Shown here: piece by piece, positions 1 through 6,511 of the stretch
How the letters are laid out: every line of letters begins with the position of its first letter
Numbering within the stretch: the stretch's first letter is position 1
NCBI GenBank assembly: GCA_023395575.1
Contig: JAEWZA010000026.1
Location: forward strand, 1-8,681
Source of the DNA: Bacillota bacterium
Lineage (GTDB): Bacteria; Bacillota; Clostridia; Acetivibrionales; DSM-1351
Direction of reading: 5' to 3'
Length of the DNA: 8,681 bases
Translations under genes and position numbers: made by a program
The notes under the pieces: generated by a model
Told to the model about the DNA's origin: nothing
What the model saw: only the letters and a program-made list of their open reading frames with translations
The model's database searches: none

Positions 1-408
1 CTCACCGAGTGTTTTCACTGCATCAAGGGCAGTTATTGTTTTACCGTTCAAGCGACCGATAATATTATATAAACCATTGTTTTTAGTGGCAACCGCTCCT
101 TCTACAGCAAGAATATAGTCTCTTCCCAGCACACTAAACAGCTGCTCCATAGCACCCTGCCCTTCACTGGCTGAAACGCTGTTATTATATATAAAATTCG
201 TCATCATGGAAATTAAGTATGTAAAATCAGGATTAGCTCCATTAAGAAGTGAAATTATATTACCTGAGCATCCAGTCAATTCCAACCACACAAGATTCCT
301 TTTCCTTAAAACACCCTGCTTGATTTGTGTTCTAACAGTATCAATAAGCCTTGCAGCTGTATTGAGCCGTATATTATACTCAGAGCAATAAATGCCTTCG
401 TTAATCAT
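1..408 (-). CDS. [NiFe]-hydrogenase small subunit, N-terminal part (cut by left edge)
   Basis: The small subunit carries the iron-sulfur clusters that pass electrons between the Ni-Fe site of the large subunit and a redox partner. The 136 visible residues begin MINEGIYCSEYN. The proximal-cluster motif is at residues 41-53 (VWLELTGCSGNII), and the family block ILAVEGAVATKNNGLY follows at about 99-114. The frame runs open to base 1, so the later cluster cysteines and the distal part lie outside. Aligned to the usual CxGC motif, the visible Cys is the first ligand and Asn takes the place of the second, as in group 2 (HupS-like) enzymes. There is no twin-arginine leader, so the enzyme should be cytoplasmic. 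The ATG at 408 is 1 nt after the stop of the b5-like gene. Its ribosome binding site is weak, which suggests translational coupling. The large subunit gene is expected just beyond the left edge. Confidence 0.85.
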   Translation of the reverse strand, partial: MINEGIYCSEYNIRLNTAARLIDTVRTQIKQGVLRKRNLVWLELTGCSGNIISLLNGANPDFTYLISMMTNFIYNNSVSASEGQGAMEQLFSVLGRDYILAVEGAVATKNNGLYNIIGRLNGKTITALDAVKTLGE

Positions 409-409
409 T

Positions 410-814
410 TTACACCAACTTTCCAACAACTCTTAATTTATCTAACAATTGCTGATCTGCATGACATGAAGCAAATTCTTTTGTCAAATCCATTCCTGCC
501 ATCAAGCCAAAGTGTGTTGCAGCAGCCCAAGAAGCAATGTTTGTAACATCATAGACAGTACCATTTACAGCTACATATGCTGGCTTTCCACCCTTCCCAT
601 CAAATTTAGACAGCTCTTGCAATGTAAATGTTGTCTGCCTTTCTGTTTGCATAGCTTTTATAGCATTTTCAAGCATAAATACCCTATCTCTTAAATGATT
701 AAGTATTTGATTTCTAGTGTAAGGATAAGAGAATCCATATAATGCACTTATATCATACTTAATCTCCGACAATATACGGTCAATATACTTGTTTGAAAAG
801 TCTTCTACTCTCAT
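410..814 (-). CDS. Cytochrome b5-like heme-binding domain protein in hydrogenase operon
   Basis: This 134-residue protein has two parts. Residues 1-60 are a charged, helical N-terminal segment (MRVEDFSNKYIDRILSEIKY onward). Residues 63-134 are a cytochrome b5/MAPR-type domain: FTLQELSKFDGKGGKPAYVA, VNGTVYDVTNIASW, THFGLMAGMDLTKEF, SCH, VGKLV. His101 and His118 are candidate heme ligands, though the domain could bind another small ligand, as some MAPR proteins do. No signal peptide or membrane segment is seen. The start is the ATG at 814: GGAGGAG lies 6 nt upstream, whereas the only longer option is a TTG at 838. That ATG overlaps the TGA of the protease gene (ATGA), so the two are translationally coupled. 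Its place between protease and small subunit suggests, as inference, that it is an electron-transfer partner or accessory factor of the hydrogenase. Confidence 0.85.
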   Translation of the reverse strand: MRVEDFSNKYIDRILSEIKYDISALYGFSYPYTRNQILNHLRDRVFMLENAIKAMQTERQTTFTLQELSKFDGKGGKPAYVAVNGTVYDVTNIASWAAATHFGLMAGMDLTKEFASCHADQQLLDKLRVVGKLV

Positions 815-1269
815 ACTAATCTCCTCCGGCAAAGACAATTACTTATAATTTTCTCAACCTCAAGACATATATCGTTGAATTTATGCATTAATGCATCACT
901 TAGCTCACATCCAAATTTGGCTTCTGCTATTTCAATTCCAATCAGCAAGCCTTTTATCGGTTGTGAATATAGTCTTAACAAGTTAAAAAGATTAGTGTCA
1001 TGCTGATAGCCAGCATCTCCATATGAAGCAAGCACTTCCTGTAATGTGCATGAATGAACACTTCCAGCTATTCTTTCAGAATAGGTAGCATCTAAAATTA
1101 TAACAAAATCATCTTCCTTTAGCTGATAAAATACAAACTGAGCATCGGTTTCACCTATTATCACTTCAATTGACATCGACTCCAACTTATGTTTTAAAGC
1201 TTCTAAAACAGCTATAGCAATACCATCATCCATCATAAGCCTGTTCCCGATGCCAATTACTTTTAGCAT
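811..1269 (-). CDS. [NiFe]-hydrogenase maturation endopeptidase (HyaD/HybD/HycI family)
   Basis: Proteins of this family cut the C-terminal extension off the hydrogenase large subunit once nickel is in place. The 152-residue product has the family signature at its start: MLKVIGIGNRLMMDDGIA (GxGNxxxxDDG), the ILDA motif with Asp60, and His90 in YQHDTNL. Asp15, Asp60 and His90 match the nickel-sensing residues Glu16, Asp62 and His93 of E. coli HybD by position. The block LLIGIEIAEAKFGCELSDAL matches the C-terminal family region. Length is normal. I place the start at ATG 1269 rather than GTG 1281, because the GGAG at 1282-1285 abuts the GTG but is 11 nt from the ATG, and MLKVIGIGN is the usual family start. 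It is the first gene of the leftward operon, whereas the protease commonly follows the structural genes. Confidence 0.92.
   Translation of the reverse strand: MLKVIGIGNRLMMDDGIAIAVLEALKHKLESMSIEVIIGETDAQFVFYQLKEDDFVIILDATYSERIAGSVHSCTLQEVLASYGDAGYQHDTNLFNLLRLYSQPIKGLLIGIEIAEAKFGCELSDALMHKFNDICLEVEKIISNCLCRRRLV
821..827 (-). promoter_or_regulatory. Ribosome binding site fixing the b5-like gene start
   Basis: GGAGGAG on the minus strand, 6 nt before the ATG at 814. It lies inside the end of the protease gene and downstream of the TTG at 838, so it rules out the longer reading. Confidence 0.85.
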
Positions 1270-1281
1270 TTTAAAATGCAC

Positions 1282-1285
1282 TCCG
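1282..1285 (-). promoter_or_regulatory. Ribosome binding site of the hydrogenase maturation protease gene
   Basis: GGAG on the minus strand, 11 nt before ATG 1269 and directly against the GTG at 1281. The zero distance to the GTG argues for the ATG. The spacing is a little longer than usual, so the choice is probable rather than certain. Confidence 0.6.
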
Positions 1286-1334
1286 TCAATTACTTCAGAT
1301 TTATATTAATAATATGTATGCTAAAAACCAACTG

Positions 1335-1391
1335 AAAATACACAAATCTTATAGATAGTTGACAATTAATATCCATAGACTTGTGTATTTT
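1335..1391. repeat. Long-spaced inverted repeat between kinase gene and hydrogenase operon
   Basis: AAAATACACAAATCT at 1335-1349 is matched by AGACTTGTGTATTTT at 1377-1391 with 14 of 15 positions complementary, around a 27-nt centre. It begins 2 nt beyond the stop of the histidine kinase gene and lies about 65 nt upstream of the hydrogenase protease start. The stem is AT-rich with a wide loop, so it is a poor match to an intrinsic terminator, although the T-rich arm ends would let it act weakly in either direction. A paired operator for the hydrogenase promoter is the other reading. Confidence 0.6.
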
Positions 1392-1393
1392 AT

Positions 1394-2689
1394 TTAACTC
1401 TTACATTTTAACTGAACCCAAAAAGTACTGCCTTTACCTACTTCTGATTCAACTCCATATTCACCCTCGTGTAATTCAACTATTTTTTTCACAATTGATA
1501 GTCCAATACCAGTACCCATTTTGGGTCTTTTATGCTTTTTGTCAACCTTGTAGTATCTCTCCCATATATAAGGTAAATCACTCTTACTAATGCCTTCTCC
1601 ATGGTCAATTACCTCTATTCTCACCCTATTCCTGCTAATGCTTTGCCTTACAATTACTTTTTTATCATCACCACTGTACGTGAAAGCATTAAACAATAGG
1701 TTATAAAACGCTTGAGTAATCTTTAACTCATCAGCAAAAATACAAACATCTTCCGTATTCTCTAATTCAAGCTGATAGCCATCATTCTTAACAAGTTCTT
1801 TCACTCGGATGATAGTTTTTCTCAAACTTTCTGTCAGATTATAATTTACTTTATTCAGCTTCGCTATCCCTGTTTCAAGACTTGAAATATCAAGCATATC
1901 ATTTACAAGTGAAGTAAGTCGCTTTGCCTCATCCATAATTATTTGACTTTGCTCTGAGGTGACTTCTTGCGGAAAATCATGCATCATTTCAGCATAGCTG
2001 TATATAAAGGCAAGAGGTGTTCTTAAATCATGGGAGACATTTGCCATCAATTCACGTCGCAGCTGCTCAACCCTGGAAAGTTCTATAGCAGCGGTGTTAA
2101 GTGTATCTGAGAGCTCTTTTATTTCCAAAAACCCTCTACCATTAAACTGTGTTTCGTAGTTGCCCATGGCTAGCACCTTTGCACTTTGATTAATCTTCAC
2201 AATTGGTTTAGATATGTGCTTTGATATGATAATTGCAAGTAATGTTGCTAAAAGTACCATAAACCCAGTTATAATAAAAAGCTGCATTCTTAGAGTAGAT
2301 ACTGTCGCATCAACCGGTGTTATCATTGCATGAAAGGTAAGCGATATCTTGCTCCCATCCTCCAAAACAAACTCTTGTGCCTTTGTGATGGTTTCAGGCT
2401 GCCTACGTATACGTTTATCAGGTATAGTACGAGCAGGTGGCGCAAAACCCTGTGTTGGTCTCACCATTATCTCCTTGGTTGCTTCAAGCTCATTTAAAAC
2501 ATCTTGAAGCCTTGTGCTGTTGATATTTTTCTCCACAAGAGTAATTGCCTTATCTATCTCTACTTTGCGAATAAACTTATACATATCACTTAAAAAGACC
2601 GTCTGAAATATCCATAAAATCACTAATAATAGCGCACAAAAACCAAGAAGAAATCCGAATATCTTCCATTGTAATTTAAGCTTATCCAT
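1394..2689 (-). CDS. Sensor histidine kinase, membrane-bound, HAMP/HisKA/HATPase
   Basis: This 431-residue sensor kinase should phosphorylate the response regulator encoded just upstream. A first membrane segment (about 10-33) is followed by an extracytoplasmic region of about 100 residues (34-136) resembling no sensor domain I can name. A second membrane segment (137-156) and a HAMP linker (about 157-209) follow. The HisKA H-box NVSHDLRTP carries the phospho-acceptor His220. The ATP-binding domain shows the N-box around Asn334 (NLLFNAF), the G1 box DHGEG at 362-366 and the G2 box GTGIGL at 392-397. All key residues are present. The start is ATG 2689 (MDKLKLQWKIFG), which overlaps the end of the regulator gene by 8 nt and has GGGG 10 nt upstream. 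A longer reading to 2734 would lie wholly inside the regulator gene. The stimulus is unknown. Confidence 0.93.
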   Translation of the reverse strand: MDKLKLQWKIFGFLLGFCALLLVILWIFQTVFLSDMYKFIRKVEIDKAITLVEKNINSTRLQDVLNELEATKEIMVRPTQGFAPPARTIPDKRIRRQPETITKAQEFVLEDGSKISLTFHAMITPVDATVSTLRMQLFIITGFMVLLATLLAIIISKHISKPIVKINQSAKVLAMGNYETQFNGRGFLEIKELSDTLNTAAIELSRVEQLRRELMANVSHDLRTPLAFIYSYAEMMHDFPQEVTSEQSQIIMDEAKRLTSLVNDMLDISSLETGIAKLNKVNYNLTESLRKTIIRVKELVKNDGYQLELENTEDVCIFADELKITQAFYNLLFNAFTYSGDDKKVIVRQSISRNRVRIEVIDHGEGISKSDLPYIWERYYKVDKKHKRPKMGTGIGLSIVKKIVELHEGEYGVESEVGKGSTFWVQLKCKS

Positions 2690-3368
2690 CAAATCTGTAC
2701 CCCAATCCACGCAATGTCTTAATAAAATGCGCATACGGTCCTAGAGATTTCCTTAGCAGCTTCATATGGGTATCCAGCGTCCTATCATCTCCATAGTAAT
2801 CAAATCCCCATACTTCTAACATTATCTTTTCTCTAGGCACGGCAATGTTTTGATTTCTTATCAGGAAAAACAAAAGATCATATTCCTTAGGGGCTAAATT
2901 TACCTGCACTCCATCAATAAATACCTTATAGGCTGTTAAGTCTGCCTTGAATCCATCCTTTTCATAGACGACATGCCCGCTGTCATCTGACTTAGCAGGG
3001 CTGCTTTTCTCTACTCTTCTCAAAATGGCACTTATCCTTAGCATAATTTCCTTTGAAGAAAATGGCTTAACGACATAATCGTCTATACCAACCTCAAAGC
3101 CAAGTACCTTGTCATATTCCTCTCCTCGAGCAGACAGCATTATTACCGGTGTGTCAGATGTCTTGCGTATTTCCTTTACAGCAGAGAATCCATCAAGCCC
3201 AGGCATCATGATATCCATAATAATTATATCAAAGGTGTTGTGCCGACAAAGCTCTACGGCCTCCATACCATCTCCTGCTTCGGTGACCTCATGCCCTTCA
3301 AATATGGCGTATCGCTTTATTACAGCACGAAGACCTGCTTCATCATCACATATTAAAACTTTAGCCAT
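2682..3368 (-). CDS. OmpR/PhoB-family response regulator
   Basis: The protein has 228 residues. The receiver domain (about 1-118) has the acidic pair Asp8/Asp9 (VLICDDE), phospho-acceptor Asp52 (IIIMDIMMPG), Ser79 (MLSARG) and Lys101 (VVKPF), so it looks active. The C-terminal winged-helix domain (about 128-226) shows LAPKEYDLLFFLIRN, the DDRTLDTHMKLLRKSLG recognition region and the closing LRGLGYRF. The start is ATG 3368 (MAKVLICDDE). The frame continues upstream only to a TTG at 3443, and that stretch includes a perfect 12-bp hairpin, so it is read as leader. The ribosome binding site is modest (AAAGGG, 11 nt away). The gene overlaps the kinase gene by 8 nt and lies downstream of the CotH gene on the same strand. 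An 8-bp match to the direct repeat before the VTC gene sits in its own promoter region, consistent with autoregulation (inference). Confidence 0.94.
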   Translation of the reverse strand: MAKVLICDDEAGLRAVIKRYAIFEGHEVTEAGDGMEAVELCRHNTFDIIIMDIMMPGLDGFSAVKEIRKTSDTPVIMLSARGEEYDKVLGFEVGIDDYVVKPFSSKEIMLRISAILRRVEKSSPAKSDDSGHVVYEKDGFKADLTAYKVFIDGVQVNLAPKEYDLLFFLIRNQNIAVPREKIMLEVWGFDYYGDDRTLDTHMKLLRKSLGPYAHFIKTLRGLGYRFDG

Positions 3369-3412
3369 GCTATAACCATCCCTTTCCCAATAATCAAATG
3401 ACTTTTCCTGTA

Positions 3413-3445
3413 CATTGAGCTTTGCCTTATAAACAAAGCTCAATG
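3413..3445. repeat. Perfect 12-bp hairpin in the response-regulator leader
   Basis: CATTGAGCTTTG at 3413-3424 is exactly complementary to CAAAGCTCAATG at 3434-3445, with a 9-nt loop. No T-run follows on either strand, so it is not an ordinary intrinsic terminator. If the candidate -10 at 3462-3467 is used, the hairpin falls within the first 50 nt of the response-regulator mRNA, well clear of its ribosome binding site. It could be a regulator-binding dyad or a 5' stabilising stem. Confidence 0.75.
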
Positions 3446-3461
3446 CATAAGACTGAATTTT

Positions 3462-3490
3462 ATATTATCTGAGTTAAATTGTAGCATAAA
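3462..3490 (-). promoter_or_regulatory. Candidate promoter of the response regulator-kinase pair
   Basis: On the minus strand TTTATG (3490-3485) and TAATAT (3467-3462) are 17 nt apart, a weak match to -35/-10 elements in a very AT-rich stretch. The sequence TCAGATAA (3472-3465) overlaps the -10 and matches part of the direct repeat before the VTC gene. Confidence 0.35.
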
Positions 3491-3588
3491 TCAAATTAAG
3501 CACAAGGTTATTTGAACTTCTTCGCAAATGGTATAAAACTTATATATAAAATTTATATAATAGTAGATACATGAAATACATTCTTGGT

Positions 3589-5796
3589 TCAATAGTTCTT
3601 TTTATATTTAGCCGCAAATATTATAGCCGCAATAAGAATAATTGATAACGCACCAATTAAAATTGTATTATTAACTGATGCTCCTTGTCCTACAGGAGCA
3701 CCTGCACCAAAAGCATTCCTGTCATTTCTAGACTGCCTGCCCCTTTCCATTCCACCAAAAGGCCTAGAACTCATTGTGGAAAGCTGCTCAACCTGCTCTA
3801 TCGTTAAACCAATAGAGAGCAAATTCTCTTTAACTTCATCAGTTATTTCTCCATTTGACTGCATGATAATGCCCATAGCCTTAATAAAAAGTTCATTATC
3901 CAGCCCGTTAATCATTCCTCCTGGGTCACCAGGAGATGCGTTTTGGTCTTGTCTACCCATTTGGTTAGGAAAATCACCGAAACCTTTACCTCCCATCATG
4001 CTTCCAAGTTCTAACAATTTAAAATCTCCTGCCGAAATAAGCTTGTCAGCGTTTGTACTTTGCCCTGCTGTTGTAGCTGGGATGGTTCCGTCTAGCTGGC
4101 CCTGTACACTTTTAGCACGTAAATTCCCAAGTGTAATAAATGCTGATACAGCCGTTTTATATTCGTCAAAGGTGCAAAATGCGGTTGAATCATTTTTTAC
4201 ATAATCTGAAATAAGTGCATCTAGGGAATTTATTTTACTCTCAAATTTTCCATTTGCAAAATACTTGTCAATAAGCTGTTGTAAATAGTCATGATATCTT
4301 TCTAAATATTCTGTATTTTCCAATAGTTTTTCAATCAACGGTCTGCTTGACATTTCAACATCTTTTACCGGTGTATCAATAGGAAAGTTTATTACAGAAG
4401 AAGCACTTCCACTTTGAAAGCCACCCCAAGCCAGATTGTAATCCCAAGGAAGAATAGTAAGCTTGCCTTCACTTTCATACAAATAATAGTTTTGTGCCAT
4501 ACTTGAACTGTAGCTATCAAGATTGACAACAATTGTGTGTGCTGCAAGGTATCTAAGAATCTGGTCTACATCAAAATATTCCTCTAGCTCCTTACCTTCT
4601 GAAAGTGCTTTTATAGCTTGTACAACACGCTGGAAATCGTTCTTTGTTCCTTTTCCAACTACATTGTTAAAAATAGCACTGTAGCTTTCGGTATTATCGT
4701 CTGTATATTCAAGACTACCACCAGAGCTGCCACGTCCTCCTTTACCTCCAAAAGCCTTGTCCCGGCCACCCATTTCTCCCTCCATTTGCGCAGGAAATGC
4801 TGGTCTGTCTGTATTAATGGGCGGATTATTGTCAGAGCTAGTGTTGCTTTCTATTGGCTGAACTGCTTGTTGTTCCGTATTATTTTGTGAGTTTGATGGC
4901 GGAATAGGCTGCTGTCTCATATCATCCTGCGTATTGGGTTGTGCTTTCTGTTGTTGCTGAATACCATCATCAGATACATCATTTGGTTTTTGAAACCTTT
5001 GAGACATTTGTAGTCTGCTGTTTTTACCTTCTCCATTAGACATTTGGGGTCTGCTGTCTTTACCTTCCTCATTAGGCATTTGTGGTATGTTGCCTTTACC
5101 CTCACCGTTAGGCATCTGTGGGATATTTCCTCCTTGCTGCCCAGGCATTGCGCCCTTGTTGCCTCCCATATCCATGCTTTTTACATTATAAAGCATTCCT
5201 GCTGTATTTCCATATACTCGCTGTTCATAGCTGTCGTTATATAATTCTACTGCAAGATACAGCCCCCAGCTTTCTCCATTTACTTTAATATCAGCATAGC
5301 CAAAATAAGGTGCAGCTACGCCTATTTCCTGCATCAGCTCATAAGATACATACTCCTTCATGTAGGTATTGTCCCCAAGCATATTATTTACAACAAAGCT
5401 CTCAAGCCCAAAGCAAGTCTGCTCTTTAATGTATTCATTAAACTGTAATCGAAAACTATACCTATTACTGTCTGAGCTTGCTACCTGAGTTAAACTGGAG
5501 TTACCCTTGGGCCTGATACCAACATTTGTGAACTTAGTTCCATTCACAATAACATCAGCCATGATATATTGCTCACTCATAGCATTTTCAAGCATTTCTT
5601 TCCAATCCTTCTCATCTGCAAGAATCTCTAGCGATATAATATCAGTTCCAAAAAGCTTTATAGAATATTCTGCTTCGTTTTCAATACTTGTATTTACTTG
5701 CTGCATATTGCTAATTAGCACAAAAGCGACGCTTACTGAAAAAGCAAAAATTACAGCTATCGCAATAATTATATTTATTTTTTTACTTTGTATCAT
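3589..5796 (-). CDS. CotH-family kinase, membrane-anchored, with repeat-containing insert
   Basis: This 735-residue protein has a CotH kinase domain, a family related to the spore-coat kinase CotH of Bacillus. A signal-anchor segment is at about 8-29. The domain follows: GIRPKGNSSL (93-102), YSFRLQFNEY (113-122), DNTYMKEYVSYELMQEIGV (142-160), VNGESWGLYLAVE (172-184), then NLDSYSSS (425-432), NYYLYESEGKL and LPWDYN (449-454). Asp427 and Asp452 are the likely catalytic and metal-binding acids by family analogy. About 150 residues rich in Gln, Asn, Pro and Gly (211-360) split the domain and contain four 12-residue repeats. The C-terminus has a second membrane segment (about 710-729) ending KYKKNY, placing the domain outside the membrane. 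The ATG at 5796 has GAGGTG 5 nt upstream and starts 25 nt after the DUF4956 gene. The substrate is unknown; direct involvement in the spore coat is not shown. Confidence 0.93.
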   Translation of the reverse strand: MIQSKKINIIIAIAVIFAFSVSVAFVLISNMQQVNTSIENEAEYSIKLFGTDIISLEILADEKDWKEMLENAMSEQYIMADVIVNGTKFTNVGIRPKGNSSLTQVASSDSNRYSFRLQFNEYIKEQTCFGLESFVVNNMLGDNTYMKEYVSYELMQEIGVAAPYFGYADIKVNGESWGLYLAVELYNDSYEQRVYGNTAGMLYNVKSMDMGGNKGAMPGQQGGNIPQMPNGEGKGNIPQMPNEEGKDSRPQMSNGEGKNSRLQMSQRFQKPNDVSDDGIQQQQKAQPNTQDDMRQQPIPPSNSQNNTEQQAVQPIESNTSSDNNPPINTDRPAFPAQMEGEMGGRDKAFGGKGGRGSSGGSLEYTDDNTESYSAIFNNVVGKGTKNDFQRVVQAIKALSEGKELEEYFDVDQILRYLAAHTIVVNLDSYSSSMAQNYYLYESEGKLTILPWDYNLAWGGFQSGSASSVINFPIDTPVKDVEMSSRPLIEKLLENTEYLERYHDYLQQLIDKYFANGKFESKINSLDALISDYVKNDSTAFCTFDEYKTAVSAFITLGNLRAKSVQGQLDGTIPATTAGQSTNADKLISAGDFKLLELGSMMGGKGFGDFPNQMGRQDQNASPGDPGGMINGLDNELFIKAMGIIMQSNGEITDEVKENLLSIGLTIEQVEQLSTMSSRPFGGMERGRQSRNDRNAFGAGAPVGQGASVNNTILIGALSIILIAAIIFAAKYKKNY
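4987..5130 (-). repeat. Four in-frame 36-bp repeats in the CotH gene
   Basis: Residues 223-270 of the CotH-type protein are four degenerate 12-residue units: GNIPQMPNGEGK, GNIPQMPNEEGK, DSRPQMSNGEGK and NSRLQMSQRFQK. The first two differ by one residue and the fourth is the most decayed, as expected for a tandem array that expanded and then drifted. Copy number could vary between strains. Confidence 0.85.
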
Positions 5797-5821
5797 GCTT
5801 TCACCTCATATCTTGGCATAA

Positions 5822-6493
5822 TTAAGCAGAATATTCTCCATTGTAGCTTACAAGACATGCATTGCTTACGCCATCTATAGTCAGCAATTCATTAAGTAGC
5901 TTTGCGGACATATCTGTGAGCCGTACTTCAACAGTGAGCTCAATGCCATTTCTTGAAACTGTCTTTGCCTTAATTAAGCTCTTCTTAGTTTTTGCCTTTA
6001 TTAATTCCATACAATCACTTTCAGCCTTATCATTATCAAGATTAAGTACCACTATATATGGTGTGTCGCTGCTTTTCTTATTTACAAATACCAGTAAAAT
6101 GATACCAATGAAAACTGATCCGATTATGCCGAGTGGAATTAACCCCGCACCTATAACAATACCAGCAGCTATAGCCCAAAATAAAAATGCAATGTCTAGC
6201 GGCTCTTTAACGGCTGTTCTAAAACGAACAATGGACAAAGCACCAACCATACCAAGTGACAATATAATATTTGATGTTACAGCTAGAATAATGAAGGTTG
6301 TAATCAATGTCATAGCCATAATTGAAACACCGAAGGATGCCGAATACATAACCCCTGCAAAAGTTTTTCTATACACAAAAAATATAAATAACCCTATTGC
6401 GAATGATAGCAGCATTGCTAGTCCTACGTCTAATATTGAAAACTCCGATGCTTTTTCTAAAAAGCTTGATTTAAAAATATCATTAAATGTCAT
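5822..6493 (-). CDS. DUF4956 membrane protein
   Basis: This 223-residue membrane protein has a hydrophobic first part: segments near 21-41 and 50-82, then a hairpin of segments over about 98-138. Inside lies the family signature GALSIVRFRTAVKEPLDIAF followed by a glycine-rich segment (WAIAAGIVIGAGLIPLGIIG). The last 80 or so residues are soluble and end in a small alpha/beta-like region (IELTVEVRLTDMSAKLLNEL, IDGVSNACLVSYNG). No function is established for the family. Its genes are repeatedly found beside VTC-domain and CotH genes, as here. The ATG at 6493 has GGAGGT about 8 nt upstream and follows the VTC stop after 18 nt. A membrane scaffold or channel for the VTC and CotH products is one possibility, with no direct support in the sequence. 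Confidence 0.9.
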   Translation of the reverse strand: MTFNDIFKSSFLEKASEFSILDVGLAMLLSFAIGLFIFFVYRKTFAGVMYSASFGVSIMAMTLITTFIILAVTSNIILSLGMVGALSIVRFRTAVKEPLDIAFLFWAIAAGIVIGAGLIPLGIIGSVFIGIILLVFVNKKSSDTPYIVVLNLDNDKAESDCMELIKAKTKKSLIKAKTVSRNGIELTVEVRLTDMSAKLLNELLTIDGVSNACLVSYNGEYSA

Positions 6494-6511
6494 ATTATAA
6501 GACCTCCGATT

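Noticed and set aside
815..838. Upstream extension of the b5-like protein to TTG 838
   Set aside because: The strong GGAGGAG lies inside the extension, 6 nt before the ATG at 814, so the ATG is the start.
1293..1299. TTCAGAT upstream of the hydrogenase protease gene, resembling the candidate operator
   Set aside because: It is a single 7-bp match in the opposite orientation with no second phased copy, so chance is sufficient.
3369..3443. Upstream extension of the response regulator to TTG 3443
   Set aside because: It adds 25 residues not typical of the family before MAKVLICDDE, starts at a rare codon with no good ribosome binding site, and includes half of the hairpin.
3543..3559. AT-only palindrome (TATATAAA, A, TTTATATA) downstream of the CotH gene
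   Set aside because: Stems made only of A and T are common by chance in AT-rich intergenic DNA and too weak for a terminator; no other terminator was seen after the CotH stop.
5862..6500. 212-codon plus-strand open frame opposite the DUF4956 gene
   Set aside because: It is antisense to a gene with clear family motifs and its own ribosome binding site; the Ser/Ile-rich translation is typical of a shadow frame.
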